Assembly: GCA_937949945.1 (NCBI GenBank)
Contig: CALFEQ010000170.1
Coordinates: 1-64,000, forward strand
Source: an uncultured Myxococcales bacterium
Lineage (GTDB): Bacteria; Myxococcota_A; Polyangia; Polyangiales; Polyangiaceae
Direction of reading: 5' to 3'
DNA length: 64,000 nucleotides
The notes below the pieces were generated by a model. That model was not told where the DNA came from, made no database searches, and saw only the letters and a list, made by a program, of their open reading frames with translations. The translations under genes and the position numbers were made by a program. Positions 1 to 7,898 of this stretch are shown piece after piece. Numbering within the stretch: the stretch's first letter is position 1; every line of letters begins with the position of its first letter.

Positions 1-291
1 AAGCCGCCCATTCCCATTCCCGGCGCGAAGCCGCCCATTCCCATTCCCGGCGCGAAGCCGCCCATTCCCATTCCCGGCGCGAGACCGCCCATTCCTGGAC
101 CTAGCCCGCCCATTCCCGGGCCGAGCCCGCCCATTCCCGGACCGTAGCCGGGGCCCATCCCAGGACCGTAGCCGGGGCCCATCCCAGGACCGTAGCCGGG
201 GCCCATCCCAGGACCGTAGCCACCGAACGGATCGCCGTATCCCGGACCTCCGAACGGATCGCCGTATCCCGGACCTCCGAACGGATCGCCG
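1..291. repeat. In-frame tandem repeats inside the lipoprotein gene
   Basis: Four repeat families follow one another, all multiples of 3 bases. Three identical 27-base units lie at 1-81. Three 21-base units lie at 82-144. Three identical 24-base units lie at 145-216. Two 27-base units lie at 238-291. On the minus strand they encode FAPGMGMGG, GLGPGMG, GYGPGMGP and FGGPGYGDP repeats. Copies within a family are nearly or fully identical, which suggests recent expansion by slippage. Confidence 0.9.
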
Positions 292-800
292 TAGCCGGGA
301 TAGTAGGGATCGCCGTAGCCGGGGTTGCCGAGACCGGGGACGTCATCGATCCCCGGAAGCATGTTGTCGCCCGCGTACCCCGGGCCCCGGTCGTTGTCGA
401 TCCCGGGCAGCGGGCTGTCATCACCGCCGCCCCAACCGGGGAAGTAGTCGCCGAACCCCGGAGGCATCTCACCGAACCCAGGAGGCACCTCGCCCATCTC
501 GGGAGGCGGCAAGGACGGACCTTCCTCCGGCGACGGCCACCCCTCGGGCCAGCTCTCCTCCGGTGACGGCCAGTTCTCCGGCCAGCTCGGTGCGGCCATC
601 TCGGGAGGCGGCGCGCCCTGCCCGCCCGGAGCGGCCCCGCTCGCTTCGCCCGTCGGCACGACCCTCACCGAATCGGGAGGGATGCCGCCGCTCTCGATCG
701 AGCTCGACTTCTTGTCGTCGTCCGCGCTGCCGCATCCGACGAGCGCGAGACCCAAACCAGCGACGATGCCCCAACGAGAGGCTCGAATACGGGCAAGCAT
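1..800 (-). CDS. Gly/Pro/Met-repeat lipoprotein, 3' end outside window
   Basis: The ATG at 798-800 follows a GGAGGAGGAAG ribosome site. The frame stays open to base 1, so the C-terminus lies outside the window; 266 residues are visible. A short signal peptide ends in the lipobox LVGC (Cys23), which predicts a lipid-anchored envelope protein. Next come a Ser/Asp-rich linker, a Trp/Pro segment with repeated SWPE- and PPGFGE-like units, and then tandem Gly-Tyr-Gly-Asp-Pro-Phe, Gly-Pro-Gly-Met and Met-Gly-Met-Gly-Gly-Phe repeats that reach the window edge. No enzymatic domain is visible. The composition suggests a disordered, possibly adhesive surface protein. I do not recognise the family. Confidence 0.75.
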   Translation of the reverse strand, partial: MLARIRASRWGIVAGLGLALVGCGSADDDKKSSSIESGGIPPDSVRVVPTGEASGAAPGGQGAPPPEMAAPSWPENWPSPEESWPEGWPSPEEGPSLPPPEMGEVPPGFGEMPPGFGDYFPGWGGGDDSPLPGIDNDRGPGYAGDNMLPGIDDVPGLGNPGYGDPYYPGYGDPFGGPGYGDPFGGPGYGDPFGGYGPGMGPGYGPGMGPGYGPGMGPGYGPGMGGLGPGMGGLGPGMGGLAPGMGMGGFAPGMGMGGFAPGMGMGG

Positions 801-1199
801 GTGCTTCCTCCTCCTCCGAGCCCCTTCCCTGCACTCGAAGGTCCAGGTCTAGCTCATGGACGCATGCGGTCGCTCCTGGGCGCCCCGCGGAGGAGCTCGT
901 GGACGGAGCACGACGGAGAGGACCACGTCGGATCGCCTCGGTTCTCGCGTCGCTTCCGTCGATCGCCGAAAGCGCGACGGCATCGGTGCCGCGCGCGAGG
1001 GTCGAGCTCGCATCGGGGCGCGCCCCACGAGCGAGCTCGGCGATTCGCGCGCCGGTCGTGGTGCGAAACGCTCACGCCGTCGCGCGCCTGCCCCGCTCAC
1101 TCGAGGGCCGACCGGCCTTCACGAACGGACCCGTTGCCCCATCCCCGCGCCGGAGCTCGACGGTCGTCGAGCAGGTGGAGCACGGGTCGTCGCGCTCCG
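801..1199. other. Intergenic, no gene seen
   Basis: About 400 bases lie between the ATPase stop and the lipoprotein start. Open frames exist on both strands, as in any DNA this GC-rich, but none has a ribosome site, a signal peptide or a recognisable motif. Apart from the lipoprotein ribosome site at about 804-815 I see no promoter or hairpin I would defend. Confidence 0.5.
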
Positions 1200-4100
1200 T
1201 CACTCGCGGAGCAGCGGCTCTCGATGGCGTACGAACTGCGCGATGATCGCGCAGAGGTCGGACGACGGCGCGATGAGCTTCGCGCCGAAGCCGGCCGGCG
1301 TATCGTCGCCGAGGTGCTCCTGGAGCCACGACACCTGAGCCTGGCACTCGGAGCGGACACCGCCCGGGAACTCGAGCCCGAGCTGCACCGTCGCGCCGAG
1401 CGGCGGAAGCTTCGCGTACGTCGCGACGAAGATGCCGCCGTGCCGGACGACGTCCTCGCCGTCGAGGCTCCGCCAGAACGTGCTCTTGCTCGAGCCGTCG
1501 AGCACGACGTCGAAGCGCGGCACCGACGTCGCGAGCGTCGAGAGGCGCTGCTCGAGCCGCTTCACTGCGGAGAGGAGCTCGTCGATGCGCGCGTCGAACG
1601 TGCTCGACGGCGGAGATGCGCCCATGCTCGGGACCGCCGCGGCGCCGACAGCGGGACGCTTCGCGAGCTCGGTGAGGCTCTCCACGATGCGCTCCAGCGC
1701 CGCGGTCTGTTCGCGGACGACCTCGGCGATCGCGACCGCCGTCGCCGAGCTGCCGTCGTCGATGCGGAGATCGACCCTCGGCGGCCTGCCGAGCGGGCGG
1801 AGCGCCTGCCCGAGCCGCTCGAGGATCGGAGCGAGCGCGGCCGTCTCCTCGGTCTTCGACTGCGCCGACGCGGCTGCGATGGTCGCCTGCGTGATCGCCT
1901 CGCGGATGCGCTGGAGCTGTTCGTCGACGCCCGCGAGCGCTCCGGTCACGCGCGACACGGGATCGTCGCCCTTCTTCCCGCCGCGCCCCATCCGCACGTA
2001 GGCGTCCTTGATCTCCTTCCACCGCCGCTGCTGCGCCTCCGTCATCCGGCCACGGATCTCGGCGAGCTTCAGCAGGTTCTGCTCGGCGCCGGTCGTGAGC
2101 GTCTGCGCTTCGCTTGCGTAGTGGTCGTCGATGAGCTGCTCGATCTCCTCGTCGTTCATCGCCGCGACGACCTTCTCGGCGAGCTTGTTCATGTTGCGGT
2201 AGCTGCCCTGGAGCTTGAAGGGCGGCTCCGTGCGGTACGCGTCCTCCTGCGAGGCCGACCGGATGTACTCCTGGTTCACGTCGAGGAGGACCTTCTGGAT
2301 CTTGAGGAGCCTGCGGAGGACGGCGACGATCTCCTCGACCTCCGCGGCGGAGTAGCCGTGCGACAGCTCCGTCAGCGGCAGATCCTCGCCCTGCGCCATT
2401 CGGATGAGCTTCTGGACGTCGCCCGGATCGCGCGTCGCGAGCGGCGCGAGCGTCGGGTTCGAGGTGAGCGCGTTCTCGATGTAGCTCGAGGCGAAGAGGT
2501 CCTGTTGCCCGCCGATGATGTCGCCGAGGTTGTACGTGTCGGCGCGGTTCGCGAGCATGTCCGGGATCTGGAAGCGCGCGCCCGACTCCGTGTACGGGTT
2601 GCCCGCCATCACGATGCAGAACTTCTTCCCCCGCAGGTCGTACGTGCGGGTCCGCCCGTTCCAGACGCCCTCGATCCGGCGCTGGCCGTCGCAGAGCGAG
2701 ATGAACTTCTGGAGCAGCTCCGGGTTCGTGTGCTGGATGTCGTCGAGATAGAGCATCACGTTGTTGCCCATCTCGAACGCGAGGTTGATCTTCTCGATCT
2801 CCTGCCGCGCGGTGCTGCTCTTCGCCTCGTTCGGATCGAGCGAGGTGACGTCGTGCCCGATCGCGGGCCCATTCACCTTCATGAAGACGAGACCGAGCTT
2901 GCTCGCGACGTACTCCATGAGCGTCGTCTTGCCGTAGCCCGGCGGCGAGACGAGCAGCAGCATGCCCATGAGATCGGTGCGCTTCTTCTCGCCGACCGCG
3001 CCGATCTGCTTCGCGAGGTTCGCTCCGACGAGAGGCAGATAGACCTTGTCGATGAGCCGGTTGCGCACGAAGGACGTGAGCACGCGCGGCAAGAACTCGT
3101 TCATGCGGAGGCGCTTGCGCTCGCGCTCGACGATGTCGACCTTCAGCTTCCGGAAGGCGCGGAAGCGCGGCGCCGACTCGGTGATGAACGGCACGAGGCG
3201 CGACAAGAGCTCGTCGATCGCGATGTGGAGCGACCGGTTCTGGATGCGAGGATGCGCGCCGAGCAGCCCTTCGACGGTCGCCTCGAGGGTGGCGGCCGAC
3301 GGATCGCGCTGGATGCCTCCCCTGCCCGCCGAAGGCTCGGTGACGAGCATGACGGCCGCCTCGCGGACGAAGCGCCGGAGGCCGGGCTCGTCTGCGTGCT
3401 TCGCGGCGAGGAACGCCTCGACGTAGGCGAGGACGACTCCGAGGCGCTCGGGGAGGTGCCCTTCGAGCGCGCGCAGCTCCTCCTCGAAGGCGCGGCGGCT
3501 GCCTTCTTCGTCGAGCCAAGTCACGAGCCCGCGCCGGAGACCGTCCGCCTCCGCGCTCGCGACGAAGCGGTGCTCGCCGAGGTGCGACGAAGACGCGAGC
3601 TCGAGGACGAGGTAGCGCGCGGCGCCGGCGACCTCGCCGCGAATGCGTGAAGCGACCGCGCCGTCCTCGCCGTCTCGACCGAAGAACGCGAGCTTGCGAG
3701 CGTGCTCGGCGACGCGCGGCTCGATCTCGCGCGCGAGATCGGCCTGCGCCGACGCGTGACGGCTCGCCAGCCGGCCGAGGCTCCGGGCGCGCGCAGCGAG
3801 CACGCTCCTCTCGGTGGCGGGCAGGTCGGAGAGCCAGAGGAGCGCGAGCGCGCGTGCGTCCGCGGAGTAGCGCAACAAACCGGCGCTCGCGCGCAGCATG
3901 AGCAGCTTGTCGAGGATCAGCGCCGCGTCCGCGTCGTGGATGCCGCGCTCGTAGCCTTCGTCGAGCCGGTCTTGCGCGTAGGCGCGCACCACCTCGAGGA
4001 GCGTGCCTTCGCGCGCGGCCTCGGACAGTCGCTCGATGTCGAGCCCGTTCTTGCCCTCCTCCGCGTCGAGGAGCATCGACGTCGCGAGGAACTCGCTCCT

Positions 4101-6944
4101 GTACACCTCCGGCGTCTCGTTGGGGAGCGTCTGCTCCCACAGATCCTTCGCCGCCTCGAGCTCCGGATCCTGGATCGGCTCGAAGAAGTCGGTCCCCGTG
4201 ATGTGCAGCATCATCACGCCGTCGCGCGGGACCAGGACCAGCTCGAGCGGCTGGGTGTGGACGCTGAAGCGATGCTCGCCCAGCTTGATGACGTTCTCGC
4301 CGCCTTCGAACAGCTCCGCCTTGTCGCGCATCGCGCGCAGGGCGTCCTGTCGGGCGGTCTTGAGGCGCGACGCCACCTCGTCGGCGCGGACGGTGTCGCC
4401 GAGCGCCTGGAGCTGCGCCTGGACGTCGGCGAGCTTGAGGACCATCGCGTCCGACGCGAAGTACGCGTTCAGCTCGTCGGGCGTCTTGAAGGTCGCGGCG
4501 CGGCGAGCGACCCCGGAGAGGATCCGCTCCGCCGCGGTCATCAAGTTCTGCGCCCGGCGATGGCGCTCGTCGAGGAGCTGTTGCCGCTTGGCCGAGATCG
4601 CGTCGTTGACCTCTTCGCGCTTCGCCGCGAGCTCGGCGACGATCTCGTCGATCTCGCCGAACTTCCCTTCGAGCTCCTCGAGAGCGAGAAGGAGCTTCGA
4701 GAGCTGCTCGTCGCACTTCTCGGGCGTGTCGCACAGCGCGAGCGCGCCCGTGACGGATTGACCGAACAGCTTGAACTGGACGGCGAACTCGGCGCGCGCC
4801 TCCTTGCCGGAGAGCTCCTTCTTCTTCGCCTGCCAGACGGCGCGGGCGCGGTTCTGGTGCGAGAACGCCGCGCTGACGCCTTCGAGGATGCGCGTCCGCG
4901 CCGTCGTGTCGTCGATCTTGAGCGAGCTCGTGACCTCGGCGAGCAGCTCGAGGCCGCGATGGACGACGTCGAGCTCCTCGCCGAAGGACGCGAGGTCGGA
5001 CGCCTTCGTCGTCGCCTCGATCTTCTCGACGGCGGCGTCGAGACGCGCGACGAGCGGCGCGAAGGCGTCGTCCTTCAAGAAGTAGTCGACGCACGCCTTG
5101 CTCACCTCGTCGAAGCGCTCGACGAGCTCCTTCTCGAGGGCCGCGACCGCGTGGACGTCCATCCCGCGGAGGTCCTTGAGGCTGATGAGGTGCCCGCGCT
5201 GGTGCCTCAACGTCGTCAGCGCGCGGAGGTAGTCCTCGACGGCGTGGAGATCGTCGGGACGCACCTCGGTGAGGAGCTTCTTCTGCTCCGCCCGCGCGCT
5301 CTCGAGCGCCTCGCGCGCGCGCCGCTCGATCGCCTCGACCTTGTCGAACTCGTCGAGGACGAGATCGCAGGTCTTCTTCATCGTGGCGAGCGTCGACGCG
5401 AGATCGCCGGCCTCCTCGTGACCGAGCCAGTAGTGCGCGTCCAGCGCGCGCCCGATCGCGGCGATGAGCTCCTCGTACGTCGCGCGCGTCGGCCGCTCGA
5501 CCATCGCGAGCCGCCGGAGCGACAGCATGTCCGAGATGCCGCGTACGAGGTCGGCGTTCCCGACCTTCGAGAGGTAGCTCCCGTCGCGCGGCTTCGCCGC
5601 GGCGTGCTCGACGGTGCTGAACGGCGTGCGCCAGATCTGGACGGGGTGGACGCGCGTGGGCTCCGTGACGGCACGGAAGATCGCCATCGTGCCGTCGGCG
5701 AAGAGGCTGTAGCCGTGGCACCGGATCGGCGAGGCGATCTCCTTGCGGATCAAGTTGTACGGCAGGAGCAGGTACTCGCCCGCGTCGTCGGCGTGGTAGA
5801 CGTAGAGGACGTCCTCGCCGTTCGGCGACTTGATGACGCGCTCGAAGGCCAGCCCCGCGGAGTCGCCCTCGAACACTTTGTACTCTCCGCTCTGGAGGTA
5901 GTAGCCGCCGGGGAAGACGATGCCGTGATCCTCCGGCAGCTCGTGGCAGGCTTGCCCGATCGCGTCGATGCGTACGACGCGCTGAACGCGGGGATCGAAG
6001 ACGAGGTACCGGTACTTCTCCTCGCGGAAGGGCTTGATGCGGAGCAGGATGAGCTGACCGACCTTCGCGTACGCGATGTCGCCGTCGTCGAGCGTCTGGT
6101 TCGGATCGTCGACCGGCTCGCGGTAGATGCCGCGCCCGTCCCTCGTGTTGTTCTCGACCTTGATGGTGAGATCCCCGCCGACGGTCTCGACGAAGACCGT
6201 GTCGAGGACGTTCACGTGGGGGTGCGGACCGTGGACCTGGTGCTCGCGTCCCGTCTGCGTCCAGACGAAGTCGTGCTGCCGCGGCGGCTGCGCGTCCTCT
6301 TCGCCACGCGCGTCCACGTACGCGACGCGTCCCGCGGCATCGACCGACCAGCGAAAGACCTTCGTGTCCCTCGCCGTCGAGCCGGTCTGCACGACGGCGA
6401 GCAGGCGCGTGTCCGTCCGCTTCAACCGGAGCAGGCGCGCGTCCTTCGAGTACTTGAAGGTGTCGCGCAGCTCCTTCACGAAGGCTTCGTCGGCGAGAAA
6501 CGCGCCGGGCCCCTCGAAGGGGAGCTGCCCGAGGTCCCATTCCTCGACGCCGCCATCGGCCGAACGCTGGAACCTGTAGAAGGCGAAGACGTCCTCGACG
6601 CGGGTCTCCGTCTTGAGCCCGAGGAAGACCTCGAAGCCGAAGAGGAGGTGCCCGCCGACGCTGACCATGTCGCGAGCGATGCAGTTGTGCTCCGTGCGCA
6701 CGCGCTCGTTCGCGACCAGCGCGAGCTCGGACCCACCGAAGACCTTCTTGCGCTTCTCGTTGAGCGCCTCGGCCTTCGAGGCGAGCTCGGCGGCATGCTC
6801 GAGGAGGCGCTTGCGGAGGACGTCGTAGCTCCCGCCCTCGAGCGAGGCGGCGGCGCCGGCGTCACCGTTGCCGTTCGTGGGCGCGCCGCCACCCGGCGGA
6901 GGAGCGCCGCCCGGTGCCTTCGGGATCTCGATCTGCGAGGTCAT
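1200..6944 (-). CDS. Large AAA+ 'DNA repair ATPase' (DUF3686 type) with PilZ-like tail
   Basis: The product has 1914 residues from the ATG at 6944 (MTSQIEIPK); the frame stays open upstream but that part looks random. The N-terminal several hundred residues resemble the DUF3686 domain annotated as 'ATPase involved in DNA repair'. Long charged helical stretches follow. An AAA+ module then has Walker A SPPGYGKTT near residue 1335 and Walker B VMLYLDDIQH near residue 1400. The last ~110 residues look like the myxobacterial PilZ-type domain (HGGIFVATY, GFGAKLIAP) but without a clear RxxxR c-di-GMP motif. Despite the family name, a DNA repair role is unproven. The nearby YqiK flotillin and YqiJ genes suggest a membrane-associated remodelling role; that is inference. 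Confidence 0.8.
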   Translation of the reverse strand: MTSQIEIPKAPGGAPPPGGGAPTNGNGDAGAAASLEGGSYDVLRKRLLEHAAELASKAEALNEKRKKVFGGSELALVANERVRTEHNCIARDMVSVGGHLLFGFEVFLGLKTETRVEDVFAFYRFQRSADGGVEEWDLGQLPFEGPGAFLADEAFVKELRDTFKYSKDARLLRLKRTDTRLLAVVQTGSTARDTKVFRWSVDAAGRVAYVDARGEEDAQPPRQHDFVWTQTGREHQVHGPHPHVNVLDTVFVETVGGDLTIKVENNTRDGRGIYREPVDDPNQTLDDGDIAYAKVGQLILLRIKPFREEKYRYLVFDPRVQRVVRIDAIGQACHELPEDHGIVFPGGYYLQSGEYKVFEGDSAGLAFERVIKSPNGEDVLYVYHADDAGEYLLLPYNLIRKEIASPIRCHGYSLFADGTMAIFRAVTEPTRVHPVQIWRTPFSTVEHAAAKPRDGSYLSKVGNADLVRGISDMLSLRRLAMVERPTRATYEELIAAIGRALDAHYWLGHEEAGDLASTLATMKKTCDLVLDEFDKVEAIERRAREALESARAEQKKLLTEVRPDDLHAVEDYLRALTTLRHQRGHLISLKDLRGMDVHAVAALEKELVERFDEVSKACVDYFLKDDAFAPLVARLDAAVEKIEATTKASDLASFGEELDVVHRGLELLAEVTSSLKIDDTTARTRILEGVSAAFSHQNRARAVWQAKKKELSGKEARAEFAVQFKLFGQSVTGALALCDTPEKCDEQLSKLLLALEELEGKFGEIDEIVAELAAKREEVNDAISAKRQQLLDERHRRAQNLMTAAERILSGVARRAATFKTPDELNAYFASDAMVLKLADVQAQLQALGDTVRADEVASRLKTARQDALRAMRDKAELFEGGENVIKLGEHRFSVHTQPLELVLVPRDGVMMLHITGTDFFEPIQDPELEAAKDLWEQTLPNETPEVYRSEFLATSMLLDAEEGKNGLDIERLSEAAREGTLLEVVRAYAQDRLDEGYERGIHDADAALILDKLLMLRASAGLLRYSADARALALLWLSDLPATERSVLAARARSLGRLASRHASAQADLAREIEPRVAEHARKLAFFGRDGEDGAVASRIRGEVAGAARYLVLELASSSHLGEHRFVASAEADGLRRGLVTWLDEEGSRRAFEEELRALEGHLPERLGVVLAYVEAFLAAKHADEPGLRRFVREAAVMLVTEPSAGRGGIQRDPSAATLEATVEGLLGAHPRIQNRSLHIAIDELLSRLVPFITESAPRFRAFRKLKVDIVERERKRLRMNEFLPRVLTSFVRNRLIDKVYLPLVGANLAKQIGAVGEKKRTDLMGMLLLVSPPGYGKTTLMEYVASKLGLVFMKVNGPAIGHDVTSLDPNEAKSSTARQEIEKINLAFEMGNNVMLYLDDIQHTNPELLQKFISLCDGQRRIEGVWNGRTRTYDLRGKKFCIVMAGNPYTESGARFQIPDMLANRADTYNLGDIIGGQQDLFASSYIENALTSNPTLAPLATRDPGDVQKLIRMAQGEDLPLTELSHGYSAAEVEEIVAVLRRLLKIQKVLLDVNQEYIRSASQEDAYRTEPPFKLQGSYRNMNKLAEKVVAAMNDEEIEQLIDDHYASEAQTLTTGAEQNLLKLAEIRGRMTEAQQRRWKEIKDAYVRMGRGGKKGDDPVSRVTGALAGVDEQLQRIREAITQATIAAASAQSKTEETAALAPILERLGQALRPLGRPPRVDLRIDDGSSATAVAIAEVVREQTAALERIVESLTELAKRPAVGAAAVPSMGASPPSSTFDARIDELLSAVKRLEQRLSTLATSVPRFDVVLDGSSKSTFWRSLDGEDVVRHGGIFVATYAKLPPLGATVQLGLEFPGGVRSECQAQVSWLQEHLGDDTPAGFGAKLIAPSSDLCAIIAQFVRHREPLLRE

Positions 6945-7111
6945 GCCGCGAACCCGCGGGTGAGCATAGACGAGGTCGCTCCGGTGAGGGGCGTGTTCGT
7001 TCCCGCGAGAGAAGCGCGCAACCGCATCGACGCCGTGCTCCCGAAATCGCGCAGGGCGTCGAGCAGGCACCGCGCCGTTCGCTCGCGAGTGGTGCCACGG
7101 ACTGCTGGCAC

Positions 7112-7126
7112 TGGAACGGAGTTGGC
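7112..7126 (+). promoter_or_regulatory. Candidate sigma-54 promoter for cynS
   Basis: TGGAACGGAGTTGGC matches the sigma-54 consensus TGGCACGN4TTGC at all but two of the defined positions and keeps the GG-N10-GC spacing. It ends 30 bases before the cyanase ATG, which leaves room for a transcription start near 7138 and a short leader. Sigma-54 control of a nitrogen-release gene would fit, but this is motif matching only. Confidence 0.4.
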
Positions 7127-7156
7127 TACGAGCCGATCCGAACCAGGAGATTCCCC

Positions 7157-7624
7157 ATGGCACAGTCGCACCCCGATGCGCGGTCGCGCCAAGCGCTCAC
7201 GGACGCCATCATCGAGGCGAAGATCCGCAAGGGCCTGACGTTCGAAGCGCTCAACGAGGGCACCGGCCTCAGCCTCGCGTTCACGACCGCCGCGTTGCTC
7301 GGTCAGCATGCGCTCCCCGAGCACGCCGCGAAGCTGGTGGCCGAACGGCTCGAGCTCGGCGACGACGCGGTCCGGTTGCTCCAGACGGTCCCGCTGCGCG
7401 GATCCATCCCGGGTGGCGTGCCGACGGACCCGACCATCTACCGCTTCTACGAGGTCCTGCAGGTCTATGGCTCGACCTTGAAAGCCTTGATCCACGAGAA
7501 ATTCGGCGACGGCATCATGAGCGCGATCGACTTTCGGCTCGACGTCCGAAAGGTCGAGGCGCCCGAAGGCGATCGCGTCGTCGTCACGCTCGACGGCAAG
7601 TTTCTTCCGATGAGGACCTACTGA
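7157..7624 (+). CDS. cynS: Cyanate hydratase (cyanase)
   Basis: Cyanase converts cyanate and bicarbonate to ammonia and CO2 (via carbamate) in the cytoplasm. The 155-residue product matches the family length (156 in E. coli). The catalytic residues fall at the E. coli positions: Arg96 and Glu99 in YRFYE and Ser122 in GIMSAIDF. The N-terminal helical domain (MAQSHPDARS onward) and the C-terminal catalytic domain are both complete. The ATG at 7157 has AGGAGA 6 bases upstream. No carbonic anhydrase (cynT), transporter or CynR regulator is adjacent. The gene is on the opposite strand to the ATPase and flotillin genes beside it, so it has its own promoter, possibly the sigma-54 type site just upstream. 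Confidence 0.96.
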   Translation: MAQSHPDARSRQALTDAIIEAKIRKGLTFEALNEGTGLSLAFTTAALLGQHALPEHAAKLVAERLELGDDAVRLLQTVPLRGSIPGGVPTDPTIYRFYEVLQVYGSTLKALIHEKFGDGIMSAIDFRLDVRKVEAPEGDRVVVTLDGKFLPMRTY

Positions 7625-7890
7625 GGCGGTCGGCCACGGCAGCAGAGCCGGTAGACCCCGGGTTCGGCCACAGCGGAGCACGTGACGGGAGCGTCGATTT
7701 TTCTCGGCGTTCCCGAGCAACGGGTACCGCCGTGGCCGTCCCGGTACTCGAGCAGCGTCGCCGAGCACGCGACGTTCGTCGGTTCGCCGCACGAGCACTT
7801 CGTACAGTCGCGCGTGTCCACCTCTCCCGTGTGGGCGACGAGTGCCTCTTCCCAAAGCGCGCGCCCCGGACCAAAGCGCGCGCCCCGGAG
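7618..7890 (-). pseudogene. Orphan Cys-rich C-terminal fragment
   Basis: Between cynS and the flotillin gene, the minus strand encodes a Cys-rich tail with spaced cysteines (DCTKCSCGE, VACSAT, TRCSG, VTCSAV, RLCC). It resembles the C-termini of secreted myxobacterial proteins. There is no signal peptide or ribosome site, and the reading frame upstream runs straight into the flotillin stop region across a 19-base tandem duplication. I read it as the 3' remnant of a lost secreted-protein gene. A short real gene cannot be excluded. Confidence 0.35.
7852..7889. repeat. Perfect 19-base tandem duplication
   Basis: Two identical copies of a 19-base GC-rich unit (starting CCAAAGCGCG) lie head to tail at 7852-7870 and 7871-7889, ten bases beyond the flotillin stop codon. 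The period is not a multiple of 3, so it would break any frame across it. Confidence 0.9.
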
Positions 7891-7898
7891 CGAGCGCG

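Noticed and set aside
1..300. Regular repeats that could suggest a CRISPR array
   Set aside because: The units abut with no spacers, all periods are multiples of 3, and they translate to Gly-rich peptide repeats in one frame.
801..7238. Very long plus-strand open frames antisense to the ATPase gene
   Set aside because: They are Arg/Leu/Glu-rich translations with no motifs, signals or ribosome sites; the minus strand carries clear AAA+ and PilZ-like motifs. Stop-poor antisense frames are expected at this GC content.
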